Positions 17,853 to 28,582 of a stretch of 64,000 bases of DNA are shown piece after piece. Within the stretch, counting starts at the first letter, position 1; each line of letters begins with the position of its first letter. A model generated the notes under the pieces. It had not been told where the DNA came from, ran no database searches, and saw nothing but the letters and a program-made list of their open reading frames with translations. The stretch comes from Flavobacterium sp. 9R. GTDB lineage: Bacteria > Bacteroidota > Bacteroidia > Flavobacteriales > Flavobacteriaceae. Both the position numbers and the translations under genes were made by a program. Location of the stretch: the NCBI RefSeq assembly GCF_902506345.1, contig NZ_LR733413.1:3359198-3423197 (forward strand), written 5' to 3'.

Positions 17853-19082
17853 ATGCTGTACTACTTATTTGAATATTTAAACAAAACTTTGGATGTGCCA
17901 GGAACAGGGGTTTTTCAGTACATCACTTTTAGATCGGCATTGGCTTTTATGTTGTCATTGTTGCTTTCAACTATTTACGGTAAACGAATTATTGGTTTTT
18001 TGCGTAGACAACAAGTAGGAGAAACTGTGCGTGAACTAGGATTAGCGGGGCAAAACGAAAAAGCGGGTACACCTACTATGGGAGGACTCATCATTATTTT
18101 TGCAACTTTAGTCCCTGTACTTTTGTTTGCAAGACTTCAAAACATCTATATCGTTTTGCTAATTGTAACTACTCTTTGGATGGGAACTATTGGTTTTGTG
18201 GATGATTATATCAAAATTTTCAAAAAAGATAAACAAGGTTTAAAAGGTATTTTTAAAGTATTTGGTCAAGTTGGTTTGGGCTTAATAGTAGGTTCAGTGC
18301 TTTATTTTAGTCCAGCAGTTACTGTAAGAACTGATACAGGTAAAATTGATGTTTTTAAATCAGCTACTCAAACAGTTATTCTTCCTGCGCCAATTGAGGA
18401 AAAGTCTACTGCTACTACCATTCCTTTTTTCAAAAATAACGAATTTGATTATGCCGAATTGTTAGCTTGGACTGGAGACGGTTATGAAAAATGGGCTTGG
18501 TTAATCTTTATCCCAGTTGTGATTTTTATTATTACCGCAGTATCTAATGGAGCTAATTTAACTGATGGAATCGATGGCTTAGCCGCAGGAACATCGGCAG
18601 TGTCTGTTTTTGCCCTCGGTATATTCACATTCGTTTCAGGAAATATTATTTTCTCAAACTATCTCAATATTATGTATATCCCCCATTCTGGAGAAATGAC
18701 GGTATTTATTTTCTCGTTTGTAGGGGCGCTAATTGGTTTTCTTTGGTACAATTCCTATCCTGCATCTGTGTTTATGGGCGATACCGGAAGTTTAACTATT
18801 GGAGGGATTATTGCGGTTTTGGCCATTGCGGTAAGAAAAGAAATGTTGATTCCGCTTCTTTGTGGGATTTTCTTAGTAGAAAACTTTTCGGTGGTGTTAC
18901 AAGTAAGTTATTTTAAGTATACCAAAAAACGATTTGGTGAGGGAAGACGAATATTTTTAATGTCGCCTTTGCATCACCATTATCAAAAGAAAGGCTATCA
19001 CGAGAGCAAAATAGTAACTCGTTTTTGGATTGTAGCAATTATGTTGGCTATTTTATCTATCGTAACACTAAAATTAAGATAA
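17853..19082 (+). CDS. mraY: Phospho-MurNAc-pentapeptide transferase MraY
   Basis: MraY transfers phospho-MurNAc-pentapeptide to undecaprenyl phosphate, making lipid I. The polytopic 409-residue protein has the motifs [10 protein letters not shown] (about 114-123), [11 protein letters not shown] (about 232-242) and HHHYQKKG near 371. It is longer than the roughly 360 residues of the E. coli enzyme because of an insert at about 155-215 between membrane segments, rich in Thr and charged residues. It lies one base before murD. Confidence 0.96.
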   Translation: MLYYLFEYLNKTLDVPGTGVFQYITFRSALAFMLSLLLSTIYGKRIIGFLRRQQVGETVRELGLAGQNEKAGTPTMGGLIIIFATLVPVLLFARLQNIYIVLLIVTTLWMGTIGFVDDYIKIFKKDKQGLKGIFKVFGQVGLGLIVGSVLYFSPAVTVRTDTGKIDVFKSATQTVILPAPIEEKSTATTIPFFKNNEFDYAELLAWTGDGYEKWAWLIFIPVVIFIITAVSNGANLTDGIDGLAAGTSAVSVFALGIFTFVSGNIIFSNYLNIMYIPHSGEMTVFIFSFVGALIGFLWYNSYPASVFMGDTGSLTIGGIIAVLAIAVRKEMLIPLLCGIFLVENFSVVLQVSYFKYTKKRFGEGRRIFLMSPLHHHYQKKGYHESKIVTRFWIVAIMLAILSIVTLKLR

Positions 19083-19083
19083 G

Positions 19084-20415
19084 ATGAGATTAGTTGTTTT
19101 AGGTGGAGGCGAAAGTGGAGTTGGAACCGCTATTTTAGGACAAAAGCAAGGCTATGAAGTATTTGTTTCTGATTTTGGAAAAATAAAGCAAAGCTATAAA
19201 GACGTTCTTGATAAGTATGGAATTCCTTGGGAAGAAGAGCAGCATACAGACGCGTTAATTCTAAATGCTACAGTGGTTATGAAAAGCCCTGGTATTCCTG
19301 ACAAAGCGCCAATTGTGAAGAAATTAGTTGAGAAAGGAATATCCGTTATTTCAGAAATTGAGTTTACCGCTCCTTTTACAAATGCAATAACTATAGGGAT
19401 TACAGGTAGTAATGGAAAAACTACTACTACTATGCTTACCTATCATTTGTTAAAGAATGCAGGTTTGAATGTAGCCTTGGGAGGAAATATTGGAAAGAGT
19501 TTTGCGTGGCAAGTGGCAGAGCATAATTATGATGTGTATGTTTTAGAGTTAAGTAGTTTTCAATTGGATGGAATTATCAATTATAAGCCACATATCGCCA
19601 TTTTAACCAATATTAGCCCAGATCATTTGGATCGATATGAATACAAATACGAAAATTATATTGCTTCGAAATTTAGGATTACAATGAACCAAACAGCCTC
19701 AGATTATTTGATTTATGATGCTGATGACGAAGCAACTCAAGAATGGTTAAAACACAATACAACAAAAGCACAATTAATACCTTTTTCTATTTCTCAAACA
19801 CTGGATTTAGGAGCATTTTTAAAAGACAACAATATGGAAGTTAAAATGAATCAAGAAGAATTTTCAATGGAGACCGAATACATTGCATTAGAAGGAAAAC
19901 ATAATATGAAGAACGCAATGGCAGCAACATCAGTAGCAAAATTAATGCAAATTCGAAATGCTACTATCCGTGAGAGTTTATCGAATTTTCAAGGCGTTGA
20001 GCACCGTTTAGAAAAAGTGCTAAAAATTCAAAATGTGCAATACATAAATGATTCTAAAGCTACCAATGTTAATGCAACCTATTTTGCTTTGGATAGTATG
20101 AATGTTCCAACTGTTTGGATAGTTGGTGGTGTTGATAAAGGAAATGATTATAATGAATTAATGTCTTTGGTACGCGAAAAAGTAAAAGCGATTATTTGCT
20201 TGGGAATTGATAATTCTAAGATTATTGCTGCCTTTGGTAGCGTAGTTGATGATTTAATTGAAGTAAATACAATGAATGATGCTGTAAGAATGGCTCAACG
20301 TTATACTGAAAAAGGGGATGCTGTTTTATTGTCACCAGCTTGCGCAAGTTTTGATTTATTCGAAAACTATGAAGATCGTGGACGTCAATTCAAACAAGCA
20401 GTTTATAATCTGTAA
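19084..20415 (+). CDS. murD: UDP-MurNAc-L-alanine:D-glutamate ligase MurD
   Basis: MurD adds D-Glu to UDP-MurNAc-L-Ala using ATP. The 443 residues have the N-terminal UDP-binding fold (LGGGESGVGTA), the ATP motif GSNGKTTTT near 112 and the central YINDSKATN motif near 320. Length is normal. It is tightly packed in the dcw operon. Confidence 0.96.
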   Translation: MRLVVLGGGESGVGTAILGQKQGYEVFVSDFGKIKQSYKDVLDKYGIPWEEEQHTDALILNATVVMKSPGIPDKAPIVKKLVEKGISVISEIEFTAPFTNAITIGITGSNGKTTTTMLTYHLLKNAGLNVALGGNIGKSFAWQVAEHNYDVYVLELSSFQLDGIINYKPHIAILTNISPDHLDRYEYKYENYIASKFRITMNQTASDYLIYDADDEATQEWLKHNTTKAQLIPFSISQTLDLGAFLKDNNMEVKMNQEEFSMETEYIALEGKHNMKNAMAATSVAKLMQIRNATIRESLSNFQGVEHRLEKVLKIQNVQYINDSKATNVNATYFALDSMNVPTVWIVGGVDKGNDYNELMSLVREKVKAIICLGIDNSKIIAAFGSVVDDLIEVNTMNDAVRMAQRYTEKGDAVLLSPACASFDLFENYEDRGRQFKQAVYNL

Positions 20416-20445
20416 ATAATATAAATAAGTTTAAAATAGTAAGCA

Positions 20446-21735
20446 ATGAAGGAACTAGTAAACAAGCTAAAAGGAGATAGAGTAATTTGGTCATTCGTGG
20501 CCTTATTGGCTTTGTTTTCGTTTATGCCTGTTTTTAGTGCTAGTAGTAACTTAGCTTATATCGGTTTAGGTAAAGGGAATACTCTTGGGTATTTGTTGAA
20601 ACATCTTGCCCATATTGGCATAGGCTTTTTGATTATTTATTGGATTCATAAAGTCCCGTATTTGTATTTTAGAGCCATTTCAAAAGCAGCATTACCTGTA
20701 GTTTGGGTGATGTTGGCCTATGCTTTGATTAAAGGTACTGTTATCGCTGGAGCCAATGCTAGTCGTTGGATTCAGATTCCTTTTATCAAAATTACGTTTC
20801 AGCCTTCAACTATGGCTGCTATTGTGTTGTTTGTGTTTGTTGCCCGTTATTTGTCCAAAAAAAGGGAAACACCTATAGATTTTAAATCTTCTTTAATCGA
20901 ATTGTGGCTACCTGTATTCATAACATTAATTTTTATTTTGCCCTCTAACTTTTCTACCACTGCTTTGATTTTTTCAATGGTTTTAATGTTGGTTTTTATT
21001 GGAAAATATCCAATGAAATATATAGGGTTTGTTATTGGTTCTGGTGTAGTGATGTTGTTGTTTTTTGTGTTGATTGCAAAAGCTTTCCCAGATTCCAGGT
21101 TTTTTAGTAGGGTTTCAACATGGGAAAGTCGTATTGAACGATTCACTTCTGATAAAGCCGATGAAGATAACTATCAAATTGAAAAAGCAAAAACTGCCAT
21201 AGCCTCTGGTGGACTCTATGGTTTAGGCCCAGGCAAAAGTGTTCAGAAAAATTTTCTACCTCAATCCTCCTCTGATTTTATCTTTGCCATTATAGTAGAA
21301 GAGTGGGGATTGATTGGTGGTCTTTCTGTACTTGGATTGTATTTGTTGTTGATGTTTCGTTTTGTAATCGCATCTCATAAGGCCAATACATTATTTGGAA
21401 AATTAATTGTAATTGCTCTTGGTTTTCCAATGATTTTTCAGGCGATGATTAATATGGCTGTAGCAGTAGAGTTATTGCCAGTTACAGGTCAAACATTGCC
21501 ATTAATAAGTAGTGGAGGTAGCTCCATTTGGATGACTTGTTTTGCACTTGGTGTTATTTTGAGTGTCACCAAAAAAGAAGAAGAAATTGCTCAAGAATTA
21601 AAAGAAAAACAAATTCGAGAAGAAGCTTTGCAAAAGTTGATTGATGCGCAACTCGAATCTGATGCTCAAGAAAAAGAAGAAGAATATTCTATAGAAGATC
21701 ATGCTAATCCAATGAATGCGGTACTTAACCGATAG
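20446..21735 (+). CDS. ftsW: Septal peptidoglycan glycosyltransferase FtsW
   Basis: FtsW is the SEDS-family polymerase of septal peptidoglycan, working with FtsI. The 429 residues carry about ten transmembrane helices, the [23 protein letters not shown] segment (split here as GLGPGKS and [10 protein letters not shown]) and the [10 protein letters not shown] motif near 350. A charged Glu/Gln-rich cytoplasmic tail of about 50 residues follows the last helix. Confidence 0.95.
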   Translation: MKELVNKLKGDRVIWSFVALLALFSFMPVFSASSNLAYIGLGKGNTLGYLLKHLAHIGIGFLIIYWIHKVPYLYFRAISKAALPVVWVMLAYALIKGTVIAGANASRWIQIPFIKITFQPSTMAAIVLFVFVARYLSKKRETPIDFKSSLIELWLPVFITLIFILPSNFSTTALIFSMVLMLVFIGKYPMKYIGFVIGSGVVMLLFFVLIAKAFPDSRFFSRVSTWESRIERFTSDKADEDNYQIEKAKTAIASGGLYGLGPGKSVQKNFLPQSSSDFIFAIIVEEWGLIGGLSVLGLYLLLMFRFVIASHKANTLFGKLIVIALGFPMIFQAMINMAVAVELLPVTGQTLPLISSGGSSIWMTCFALGVILSVTKKEEEIAQELKEKQIREEALQKLIDAQLESDAQEKEEEYSIEDHANPMNAVLNR

Positions 21736-21779
21736 TATCTGATAGTAGTAAATTGTTTATTTGTTCTAAATTTTTTAAG

Positions 21780-22871
21780 ATGTCAAAATTAAAATTCATA
21801 TTGAGTGGTGGTGGTACTGGTGGTCATATCTATCCAGCAATTGCTATTGCAAATGAGCTAAAGAAGCGATTTCCAGAAGCAGAGTTTCTTTTTGTGGGCG
21901 CCAAAGACAAAATGGAAATGCAAAAAGTACCTCAAGCCGGTTACGCTATTAAAGGGCTTTGGATAGCCGGTTTACAAAGAAAACTGACACTGCAAAATGC
22001 ATTATTTCCCTTCAAGCTATTAAGTAGTTTGTGGGAGTCAAGAAAAATACTTAAAAGCTTCAAGCCTGACGTAGTTATTGGTACGGGAGGTTTTGCAAGT
22101 GGTCCTTTGTTGAATGTCGCCAATAGTTTAAATATTCTAACATTAATACAAGAGCAAAATTCATATCCAGGAATTACAAATAAGTTATTGAGTAAAAAGG
22201 CAGCAAAAATTTGTGTTGCTTATGAAAACTTAGAACGATTTTTTCCTAAAGAAAAAATGATTTTGACAGGAAATCCCGTTCGTCAAGATTTAATTGATGT
22301 TTCTAGTAAAAGGGAAGAGGCAATTACTTTTTTTAAACTAGATCCAAAGAAAAAAACACTATTGGTTTTAGGAGGAAGTTTAGGTGCTAGAAGAATCAAT
22401 CAATTGATTGAAAAAGAATTGCAAGGTCTTTTGTCGCAAAAAGTTCAAATTATATGGCAATGCGGTAAACTTTATTTAGACGACTATTCTAAATACAATT
22501 CAGCTCAAGTGCAAGTAGTTGCTTTTATCGAGCGTATGGATCTTGTTTATGCAGCTGCAGATGTAGTTATTTCTAGAGCTGGAGCGTCGTCGGTTTCTGA
22601 ATTATGTATAGTTGGAAAACCAGTGATTTTTATCCCTTCTCCAAATGTTGCAGAAGATCATCAGACGAAGAATGCACAAGCAATAGTAGATAAGAAAGGA
22701 GCAATAATGATTAAAGAATCTGCATTAGAGGATGAATTTAGTATTGTTCTAGAAGCTTTGTTGAAAGATGAAGGAAAACAACAACTCTTGGGCGATAACA
22801 TAAAAAAGTTGGCTTTACCTCAAGCAACGATCCAAATCGTTGATGAAATTGAAAAGTTATTAAAAAAATAG
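21780..22871 (+). CDS. murG: Lipid II synthase MurG
   Basis: MurG is the peripheral membrane GT28 glycosyltransferase that adds GlcNAc to lipid I. The ATG at 21780 is preferred over an in-frame TTG at 21753, because it places the conserved [13 protein letters not shown] motif at the usual distance from the N-terminus; this gives 363 residues. The [10 protein letters not shown] and [15 protein letters not shown] motifs of the UDP-GlcNAc-binding domain are present. Confidence 0.95.
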   Translation: MSKLKFILSGGGTGGHIYPAIAIANELKKRFPEAEFLFVGAKDKMEMQKVPQAGYAIKGLWIAGLQRKLTLQNALFPFKLLSSLWESRKILKSFKPDVVIGTGGFASGPLLNVANSLNILTLIQEQNSYPGITNKLLSKKAAKICVAYENLERFFPKEKMILTGNPVRQDLIDVSSKREEAITFFKLDPKKKTLLVLGGSLGARRINQLIEKELQGLLSQKVQIIWQCGKLYLDDYSKYNSAQVQVVAFIERMDLVYAAADVVISRAGASSVSELCIVGKPVIFIPSPNVAEDHQTKNAQAIVDKKGAIMIKESALEDEFSIVLEALLKDEGKQQLLGDNIKKLALPQATIQIVDEIEKLLKK

Positions 22872-22904
22872 AGACACTATTTTGTTAATTTTTAAAATTG
22901 AAAA

Positions 22905-24254
22905 ATGAACTTAAATCAAATACATAACGTCTATTTTGTTGGCATTGGAGGCATCGGAATGAGTGCTTTGGCTCGTTATTTCAAAAATATTGGAAAACAA
23001 GTTTGTGGTTATGATAAAACGCCGTCGATGTTGACAAACGAACTTATCGAGAGCGGAATTGATATTCATTTTGAAGATAATGTAGCTTTAATTCCAGCTA
23101 GTTTTAAACCAGAGAACACTTTGGTAATTATCACGCCAGCAGTTCCAAAATCACATTTGGAGTGGAATTATTTCTTAGCCCAAAACTATGAAGTAAAAAA
23201 ACGTGCCGAAGTACTAGGGATAATAACCAAAGACACTTTTAGCTTTGCTGTAGCAGGTACACACGGAAAAACTACTACTTCAAGTATTCTTGGGCATATT
23301 CTTTATGAAAGTGGTGCAGATGTTACTGCTTTTATTGGAGGAATAGTTGAAAATTACAATTCCAATTTAATTGGTTTAGGCAAAACAGTTACTGTAGTTG
23401 AAGCAGACGAATTCGATCGCTCATTCTTGCACTTACATCCAAATATTGCTTGTGTAACCTCTATGGATGCGGATCATTTAGATATCTACGGAACAAGTGA
23501 GGCTATAGAAGCTTCTTTTGTAGAGTTTGCAAACAAAGTTGAAGATAAATCGAAATTGTTTATTGCCCAAGGCTTACCGCTAGAAGGAATGGTTTGTGCA
23601 ATAAATAATGATGCTCAATTTAAAGCATTTAATGTAAGAGTCGAGGATTCTAGCTATGTGTTTGATGTGCAGACACCAACAGAACTCATTACGAATTTAC
23701 GTTTTGGTTTACCAGGACGACATAATTTAATGAATGCGTTGATGGCATTGGCAATGGCTAAAACTTACGGCACCCCAACTGAGGCAATTGCTAGTGCTTT
23801 ATCAACATTTAGAGGGATAAGAAGACGTTTTTCTTATCAAATTAAACGTTCGGATTTGATTTACATAGACGACTATGCACATCATCCAACCGAAATTAAT
23901 GCGGTGCATCAAGCGGTAAGAGAGTTGTATCCTGGTCAAAAAGTATTGGCTGTTTTTCAACCGCATTTGTTTAGTAGAACCAAAGATTTTGCTGATGACT
24001 TTGCTGCTAGCTTATCTAATTTTGACGAAATTTTATTGTTAGATATTTATCCTGCACGTGAACTTCCAATGGAAGGTGTTACCTCACAATGGTTAATGGA
24101 TAAAATGACAAATGATAATAAGCGATTAGTTGAAAAAGAACATTTAATTGCGTCTATTCAGTCTTCAGATGCCAAGGTTATTGTAACCATAGGTGCTGGT
24201 GATTTAGGAGAAATGGTTCCATCAATAAAAAAGGCATTAGATGAAACGTTTTAA
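22905..24254 (+). CDS. murC: UDP-MurNAc:L-alanine ligase MurC
   Basis: MurC attaches L-Ala to UDP-MurNAc, the first step of stem peptide synthesis. The 449 residues show the N-terminal GIGGIGMSALA dinucleotide fold, the ATP motif GTHGKTTT near 121 and YIDDYAHHPTEI near 322. It overlaps ftsQ by 14 bases. Confidence 0.96.
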   Translation: MNLNQIHNVYFVGIGGIGMSALARYFKNIGKQVCGYDKTPSMLTNELIESGIDIHFEDNVALIPASFKPENTLVIITPAVPKSHLEWNYFLAQNYEVKKRAEVLGIITKDTFSFAVAGTHGKTTTSSILGHILYESGADVTAFIGGIVENYNSNLIGLGKTVTVVEADEFDRSFLHLHPNIACVTSMDADHLDIYGTSEAIEASFVEFANKVEDKSKLFIAQGLPLEGMVCAINNDAQFKAFNVRVEDSSYVFDVQTPTELITNLRFGLPGRHNLMNALMALAMAKTYGTPTEAIASALSTFRGIRRRFSYQIKRSDLIYIDDYAHHPTEINAVHQAVRELYPGQKVLAVFQPHLFSRTKDFADDFAASLSNFDEILLLDIYPARELPMEGVTSQWLMDKMTNDNKRLVEKEHLIASIQSSDAKVIVTIGAGDLGEMVPSIKKALDETF

Positions 24255-24963
24255 TTGGCAAACAATCCGATTGCTTTTAATGTTTGCATTAGTGATCTTT
24301 TTGTATTCGTTTACTGGAAAACGGAATTTGAATCGAAAAGTAACGAAAGCAGAGGTTGTTTTTGTAGGAGAAAACCAACTTTTTGTTAAACAACAAGCGG
24401 TTAATAAATTGTTAATAGAAAATAGACAGGACCCTAAAACTATTGCTATAGATGCCTTAGATTTGAATAAACTCGAGAAAACTATCGATTCACACCCTTT
24501 GATTGACAAGTCTGAAGTGTCTGTGAGTGTAGATGGTGTTCTAAAAGCTGTTGTAAAACAAAAGACTCCAATAGCAAGAATTAATGGAAAGGGAGAATCT
24601 TTTTATATTGATTACAAGGGAAATAAAATGCCTTTGTCTGAAAACTATACAGCACGAGTTCTTCTTGTTTCGGGGGAAATAAACGATAAAAATAAGGAAG
24701 ATTTAGCTAAGCTATTTCGTGTAATTTACGACGATGTTTTTTTGAAAAAAAACATCATTGGAATGCAAGTTATGCCAAATGGTAGCGTTTTAATGCTCAA
24801 TAGAAATTATAATTTTAAAATTGATTTTGGTCAATTGATAAACGTTGAACAGAAATTCAAGAATTATAAAGCGTTTTTTCAAAAAGTAGTTTTAGATAGC
24901 TCAATTGCTAAATATAATAAAATTGATCTTCGATTTGCGGAACAAGTAGTGTGTACTAAATAA
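24241..24963 (+). CDS. ftsQ: Cell division protein FtsQ
   Basis: The 240 residues have a very short cytoplasmic N-terminus, one transmembrane helix (about 9-23, IRLLLMFALVIFLYSF) and a periplasmic part with a POTRA-like region (about 35-110), matching FtsQ/DivIB, the scaffold between early and late division proteins. Similarity in this family is weak, but topology and position between murC and ftsA support the call. Confidence 0.85.
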   Translation: MKRFNWQTIRLLLMFALVIFLYSFTGKRNLNRKVTKAEVVFVGENQLFVKQQAVNKLLIENRQDPKTIAIDALDLNKLEKTIDSHPLIDKSEVSVSVDGVLKAVVKQKTPIARINGKGESFYIDYKGNKMPLSENYTARVLLVSGEINDKNKEDLAKLFRVIYDDVFLKKNIIGMQVMPNGSVLMLNRNYNFKIDFGQLINVEQKFKNYKAFFQKVVLDSSIAKYNKIDLRFAEQVVCTK

Positions 24964-24969
24964 TAGAAA

Positions 24970-26367
24970 ATGGAAAAAGAGAATATTGCGGTAGGTCTAG
25001 ATATTGGAACAACCAAAATAGTTGCCATGATTGGCAAAAAAAATGAATACGGGAAGTTAGAAATTTTGGGGGTGGGAAAATCCAAAAGTTTGGGTGTGGC
25101 TAGAGGTGTTGTAAATAACATTACTCAAACTATTCAATCCATTCAACAAGCTATTTTTGAAGCAGAAAATAATTCAGGTTATAAAATTAAAGATGTAGTT
25201 GTTGGTATTGCGGGTCAGCATATCAGAAGCATTCAGCACAGCGATTATATTAGCAGAAATAATCCAGAAGAAGTAATAGGTGATTGTGATATTGATTTAT
25301 TGATTAGTCAAGTTCATAAATTAGCGATGTTACCTGGAGAAGAAATTATACATGTACTACCACAAGAATTTAAAATTGATGGGCAATCTGATATCAAAGA
25401 GCCTGTTGGGATGTACGGAGGAAGATTAGAAAGTAGTTTTCATATTGTAGTAGGACAAGCTTCATCGATAAGAAACGTAGGAAGATGTATCCAGAGTTCA
25501 GGAATTGAGTTGTCTGGTTTGACTTTAGAGCCTTTAGCTTCATCTGATGCAGTATTGAGTCAAGAAGAAAAAGAAGCAGGAGTTGCTTTGATTGACATAG
25601 GTGGTGGAACTACAGATTTGGCAATTTTTAAAGATGGAATTATTAGACATACAGCTGTAATTCCTTTTGGCGGTAATGTTATCACTGATGATATCAAAGA
25701 AGGGTGTTCTATTGTTGAAAAACAAGCTGAATTATTGAAAGTAAAATTTGGTTCTGCTTGGCCAGGGGAAAATAAAGACAATGAAATTGTTTCCATCCCT
25801 GGTATCAGAGGTAGAGAGCCTAAAGAGATTTCTTTGAAAAATTTATCTAAAATTATCCACGCAAGAGTTGTGGAAATTATCGAACAAGTTTTTGCAGAAA
25901 TCAAATTATATGGTCACGAAGACCCACGTAAAAAACTAATCGCGGGAATTGTATTAACAGGTGGTGGTGCTCAATTAAAGCACATCAAGCAATTAGTGGA
26001 ATACATTACTGGAATCGATACCAGAATAGGTTATCCAAATGAGCATTTAGCAGGTAATTCGGATGAGGAAATTTCAAGTCCATTATATGCTACTGCAGTT
26101 GGATTAGTAATGAATAGTATTGAGAAAAAAACACAAAGTGCTGTCAAAATTGATAAAAGTCCTGTTCTAGAAAGAACGCCATATTATAGAGAACATCTGG
26201 TAGAAACTATGCCAGTACCTGAAATCGAAAAACCTTTAGTTGTCGATTTAGAGGTGAAAGAAGATAGACATGTGCCAAGCCCAGAGTCTACTGAAACTAA
26301 AATTAGAAGATCTTTTCTTGATAAATATGTAGATAAGATTAAAGAATTTTTAGATAACGCAGAGTAA
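24970..26367 (+). CDS. ftsA: Cell division protein FtsA
   Basis: FtsA is the actin-like protein that tethers FtsZ to the membrane. The 465 residues have the phosphate-1 motif GLDIGTTKIVAMIG (about 8-21), ALIDIGGGTTDLAIF near 205 and VLTGGGAQL near 320. A linker of about 70 residues precedes a C-terminal amphipathic segment (about 445-465, FLDKYVDKIKEFLDNAE) that probably binds membrane. Confidence 0.95.
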   Translation: MEKENIAVGLDIGTTKIVAMIGKKNEYGKLEILGVGKSKSLGVARGVVNNITQTIQSIQQAIFEAENNSGYKIKDVVVGIAGQHIRSIQHSDYISRNNPEEVIGDCDIDLLISQVHKLAMLPGEEIIHVLPQEFKIDGQSDIKEPVGMYGGRLESSFHIVVGQASSIRNVGRCIQSSGIELSGLTLEPLASSDAVLSQEEKEAGVALIDIGGGTTDLAIFKDGIIRHTAVIPFGGNVITDDIKEGCSIVEKQAELLKVKFGSAWPGENKDNEIVSIPGIRGREPKEISLKNLSKIIHARVVEIIEQVFAEIKLYGHEDPRKKLIAGIVLTGGGAQLKHIKQLVEYITGIDTRIGYPNEHLAGNSDEEISSPLYATAVGLVMNSIEKKTQSAVKIDKSPVLERTPYYREHLVETMPVPEIEKPLVVDLEVKEDRHVPSPESTETKIRRSFLDKYVDKIKEFLDNAE

Positions 26368-26443
26368 ATAAAATAAGTAAAGCCCTTTTTGTCCCAAACA
26401 AAAGAGCAAAAAATATAAATAAGAATTTCAAAAACCCAATAAG

Positions 26444-28390
26444 ATGACAAGCAACTCAGAATTTGGAAGCATTTCATTTGATTTACCAAAAAACCAATCA
26501 AATGTAATTAAAGTTATTGGAGTAGGTGGTGGAGGTAGTAATGCCATAAATCACATGTTTAAGCAAGGAATAAACGGTGTTGACTTTATAGTTTGTAACA
26601 CAGATTCTCAAGCTTTGCAAAATAGTTCAGTACCCAACAAAATTCAATTGGGAGTAAATTTAACCGAAGGACTTGGAGCAGGTGCCAACCCAGATGTTGG
26701 ACATCAATCAGCTATTGAGAGTATCGGTGAAATCGAAAAAATGTTAGACAGCAATACCAAAATGGTTTTCATCACTGCAGGAATGGGTGGTGGAACGGGT
26801 ACAGGTGCTGCGCCAGTTATTGCTCAATTAGCTAAAGAAAGAGATATCTTAACAGTTGGGATTGTTACTTTACCATTTCTATTTGAAGGTAAAGTTCGAC
26901 AAGAACAAGCTATTATAGGAATTGAAAAATTGCGTAAGCAAGTTGATTCCTTGATTGTAATCAATAATAATAAATTAAGAGAAGTATATGGTAATTTAGG
27001 TTTCAAAGCTGGTTTCTCTAAAGCCGATGAAGTTTTGGCAACCGCTTCTAGAGGAATTGCTGAAGTAATTACACATCACTATACACAAAATATCGATTTA
27101 CGCGATGCTAAAACAGTTTTGTACAATAGTGGTACTGCTATTATGGGTTCTGCTACAGCTTTTGGTGAAAACAGAGCAAAAGAAGCCATTATTGCTGCAT
27201 TAGATTCTCCTTTATTGAATGATAATAAAATTACTGGGGCTAAAAACGTATTGTTGCTTATCGTTTCTGGAACTAATGAAATTACTATTGATGAAATTGG
27301 AGAAATCAATGACCATATTCAAAATGAAGCAGGTAATAATGCTAACATAATTATGGGGGTAGGAGAAGATGAAACACTAGGTGATGCCATTTCTGTTACC
27401 ATAATTGCTACAGGTTTTGATGTTGAACAACAAAATGAAATCGTAAATACAGAGCCAAAGAAAATCATACACACTTTAGAAGAAGAGCAAAGAAGTGTTC
27501 ATAATTTGATTAATACACCAGTAACTACTTTCAATTTGAATGAATCTCCTTCAGATGTTACCGCAGAGCGTGTAGTGTTTGAACTAGAAGAGGAAATTGA
27601 AGAAGAAGCGCCTGTTGTTTTGGAAGTGAAAAAGCCTGTAATGAACAACGATGAATTGATTGTAATGTCTGAATTTATCAAAAATTTAGACGTGACTTTT
27701 GAAATCGTTTCTCCAATTGAAGATTTTGATTTTAACATTTCACTACCTTCAAAAGAAGAAGTTCAAATTCCACAAGCTAATATCATTGAGGAGCAAAAAC
27801 AAACCGCTTTCTCTTTTGATTTGCCTGTAACACCAAAACCAACTTTTGTAGCTCCTTCAGCTCCTGTAGTTGAGGAGAAAATAGTTTTTGATTTGTCAAA
27901 TGAAGCGCATAATATTAATGTGGTTCAGCCAATTCAATTTGTTCCTGTTACGGAATTAACAGACAACGGGATTATTAAATATTCTCTAGAAGAGTACATG
28001 GAGGTTGAAAATGATTTTGTACAATCGAAACCACAAGTAAAACAAGAAGAGGTTCCTGCAGAGTTAAATATAACTATGAAGCAAGTTGCTCCAATCGAAG
28101 TTAATGAAGTAGCTGCAGAATCAGTTTCTCCAATGGATATGACTATTGAAGAGACACTTCGTTTTAGAGCTGAAGAAAGAAGAAAAAAACTAAAAGAATT
28201 CAATTATAAGTTTCATAATAATGTGACTAGAATTGATGAATTAGAACGTGAACCAGCCTATAAACGTCTAGGTGTAGATTTGACTAATCAAGCTACTAGT
28301 CAAAACTCAAGAATATCAGTTAGTACAGATAGTAATAATGACTTACAATTTCGTTCTAACAATTCTTATTTGCACGATAACGTAGATTAA
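26444..28390 (+). CDS. ftsZ: Cell division GTPase FtsZ with long C-terminal region
   Basis: FtsZ polymerises into the division ring. The GTPase and activation domains (about 15-330) are typical, with GGGGSNA and GGGTGTGAAP. The total of 648 residues is far above the usual 380-400. The extra part is an acidic, Pro/Val-rich linker (about 340-570), a basic helix (RFRAEERRKKLKEF), and an EPAYKRLGVDL segment (603-613) that resembles the conserved C-terminal peptide binding FtsA. It is followed by about 35 further residues rich in Ser and Asn. It ends the dcw operon. Confidence 0.96.
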   Translation: MTSNSEFGSISFDLPKNQSNVIKVIGVGGGGSNAINHMFKQGINGVDFIVCNTDSQALQNSSVPNKIQLGVNLTEGLGAGANPDVGHQSAIESIGEIEKMLDSNTKMVFITAGMGGGTGTGAAPVIAQLAKERDILTVGIVTLPFLFEGKVRQEQAIIGIEKLRKQVDSLIVINNNKLREVYGNLGFKAGFSKADEVLATASRGIAEVITHHYTQNIDLRDAKTVLYNSGTAIMGSATAFGENRAKEAIIAALDSPLLNDNKITGAKNVLLLIVSGTNEITIDEIGEINDHIQNEAGNNANIIMGVGEDETLGDAISVTIIATGFDVEQQNEIVNTEPKKIIHTLEEEQRSVHNLINTPVTTFNLNESPSDVTAERVVFELEEEIEEEAPVVLEVKKPVMNNDELIVMSEFIKNLDVTFEIVSPIEDFDFNISLPSKEEVQIPQANIIEEQKQTAFSFDLPVTPKPTFVAPSAPVVEEKIVFDLSNEAHNINVVQPIQFVPVTELTDNGIIKYSLEEYMEVENDFVQSKPQVKQEEVPAELNITMKQVAPIEVNEVAAESVSPMDMTIEETLRFRAEERRKKLKEFNYKFHNNVTRIDELEREPAYKRLGVDLTNQATSQNSRISVSTDSNNDLQFRSNNSYLHDNVD

Positions 28391-28409
28391 CTTTTGAAAT
28401 AAATTAATG

Positions 28410-28444
28410 AATAGCCTGAAAATCTATTTCAGGCTATTTTTTTT
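28410..28444 (+). terminator. Terminator of the dcw cluster
   Basis: AATAGCCTGAAA (28410-28421) and TTTCAGGCTATT (28427-28438) form a perfect 12-base stem with a five-base loop followed by eight T residues. Confidence 0.93.
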
Positions 28445-28478
28445 GGATTTTTATTAAAAGAAGGAAACATTTACCGAG

Positions 28479-28509
28479 TTGTTAATGCGACTTAAATGTT
28501 CTAAATTTG
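28479..28509 (+). promoter_or_regulatory. Promoter of the YqeY-like gene
   Basis: TTG (28479-28481), 20 bases, TAAATTTG (28502-28509): a full match to the Bacteroidota promoter. It predicts a leader of about 70 bases. Confidence 0.65.
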
Positions 28510-28582
28510 CAGTGCTTTTATTTGTTTTGAAAGGCAAATAGAGCGTTGTAATTTTCAAAAAATAAATTAAATATATATAATA

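Noticed and set aside
21753..21779. TTG start for murG
   Set aside because: It adds residues before the conserved Gly-rich motif; the ATG at 21780 fits the family start better.
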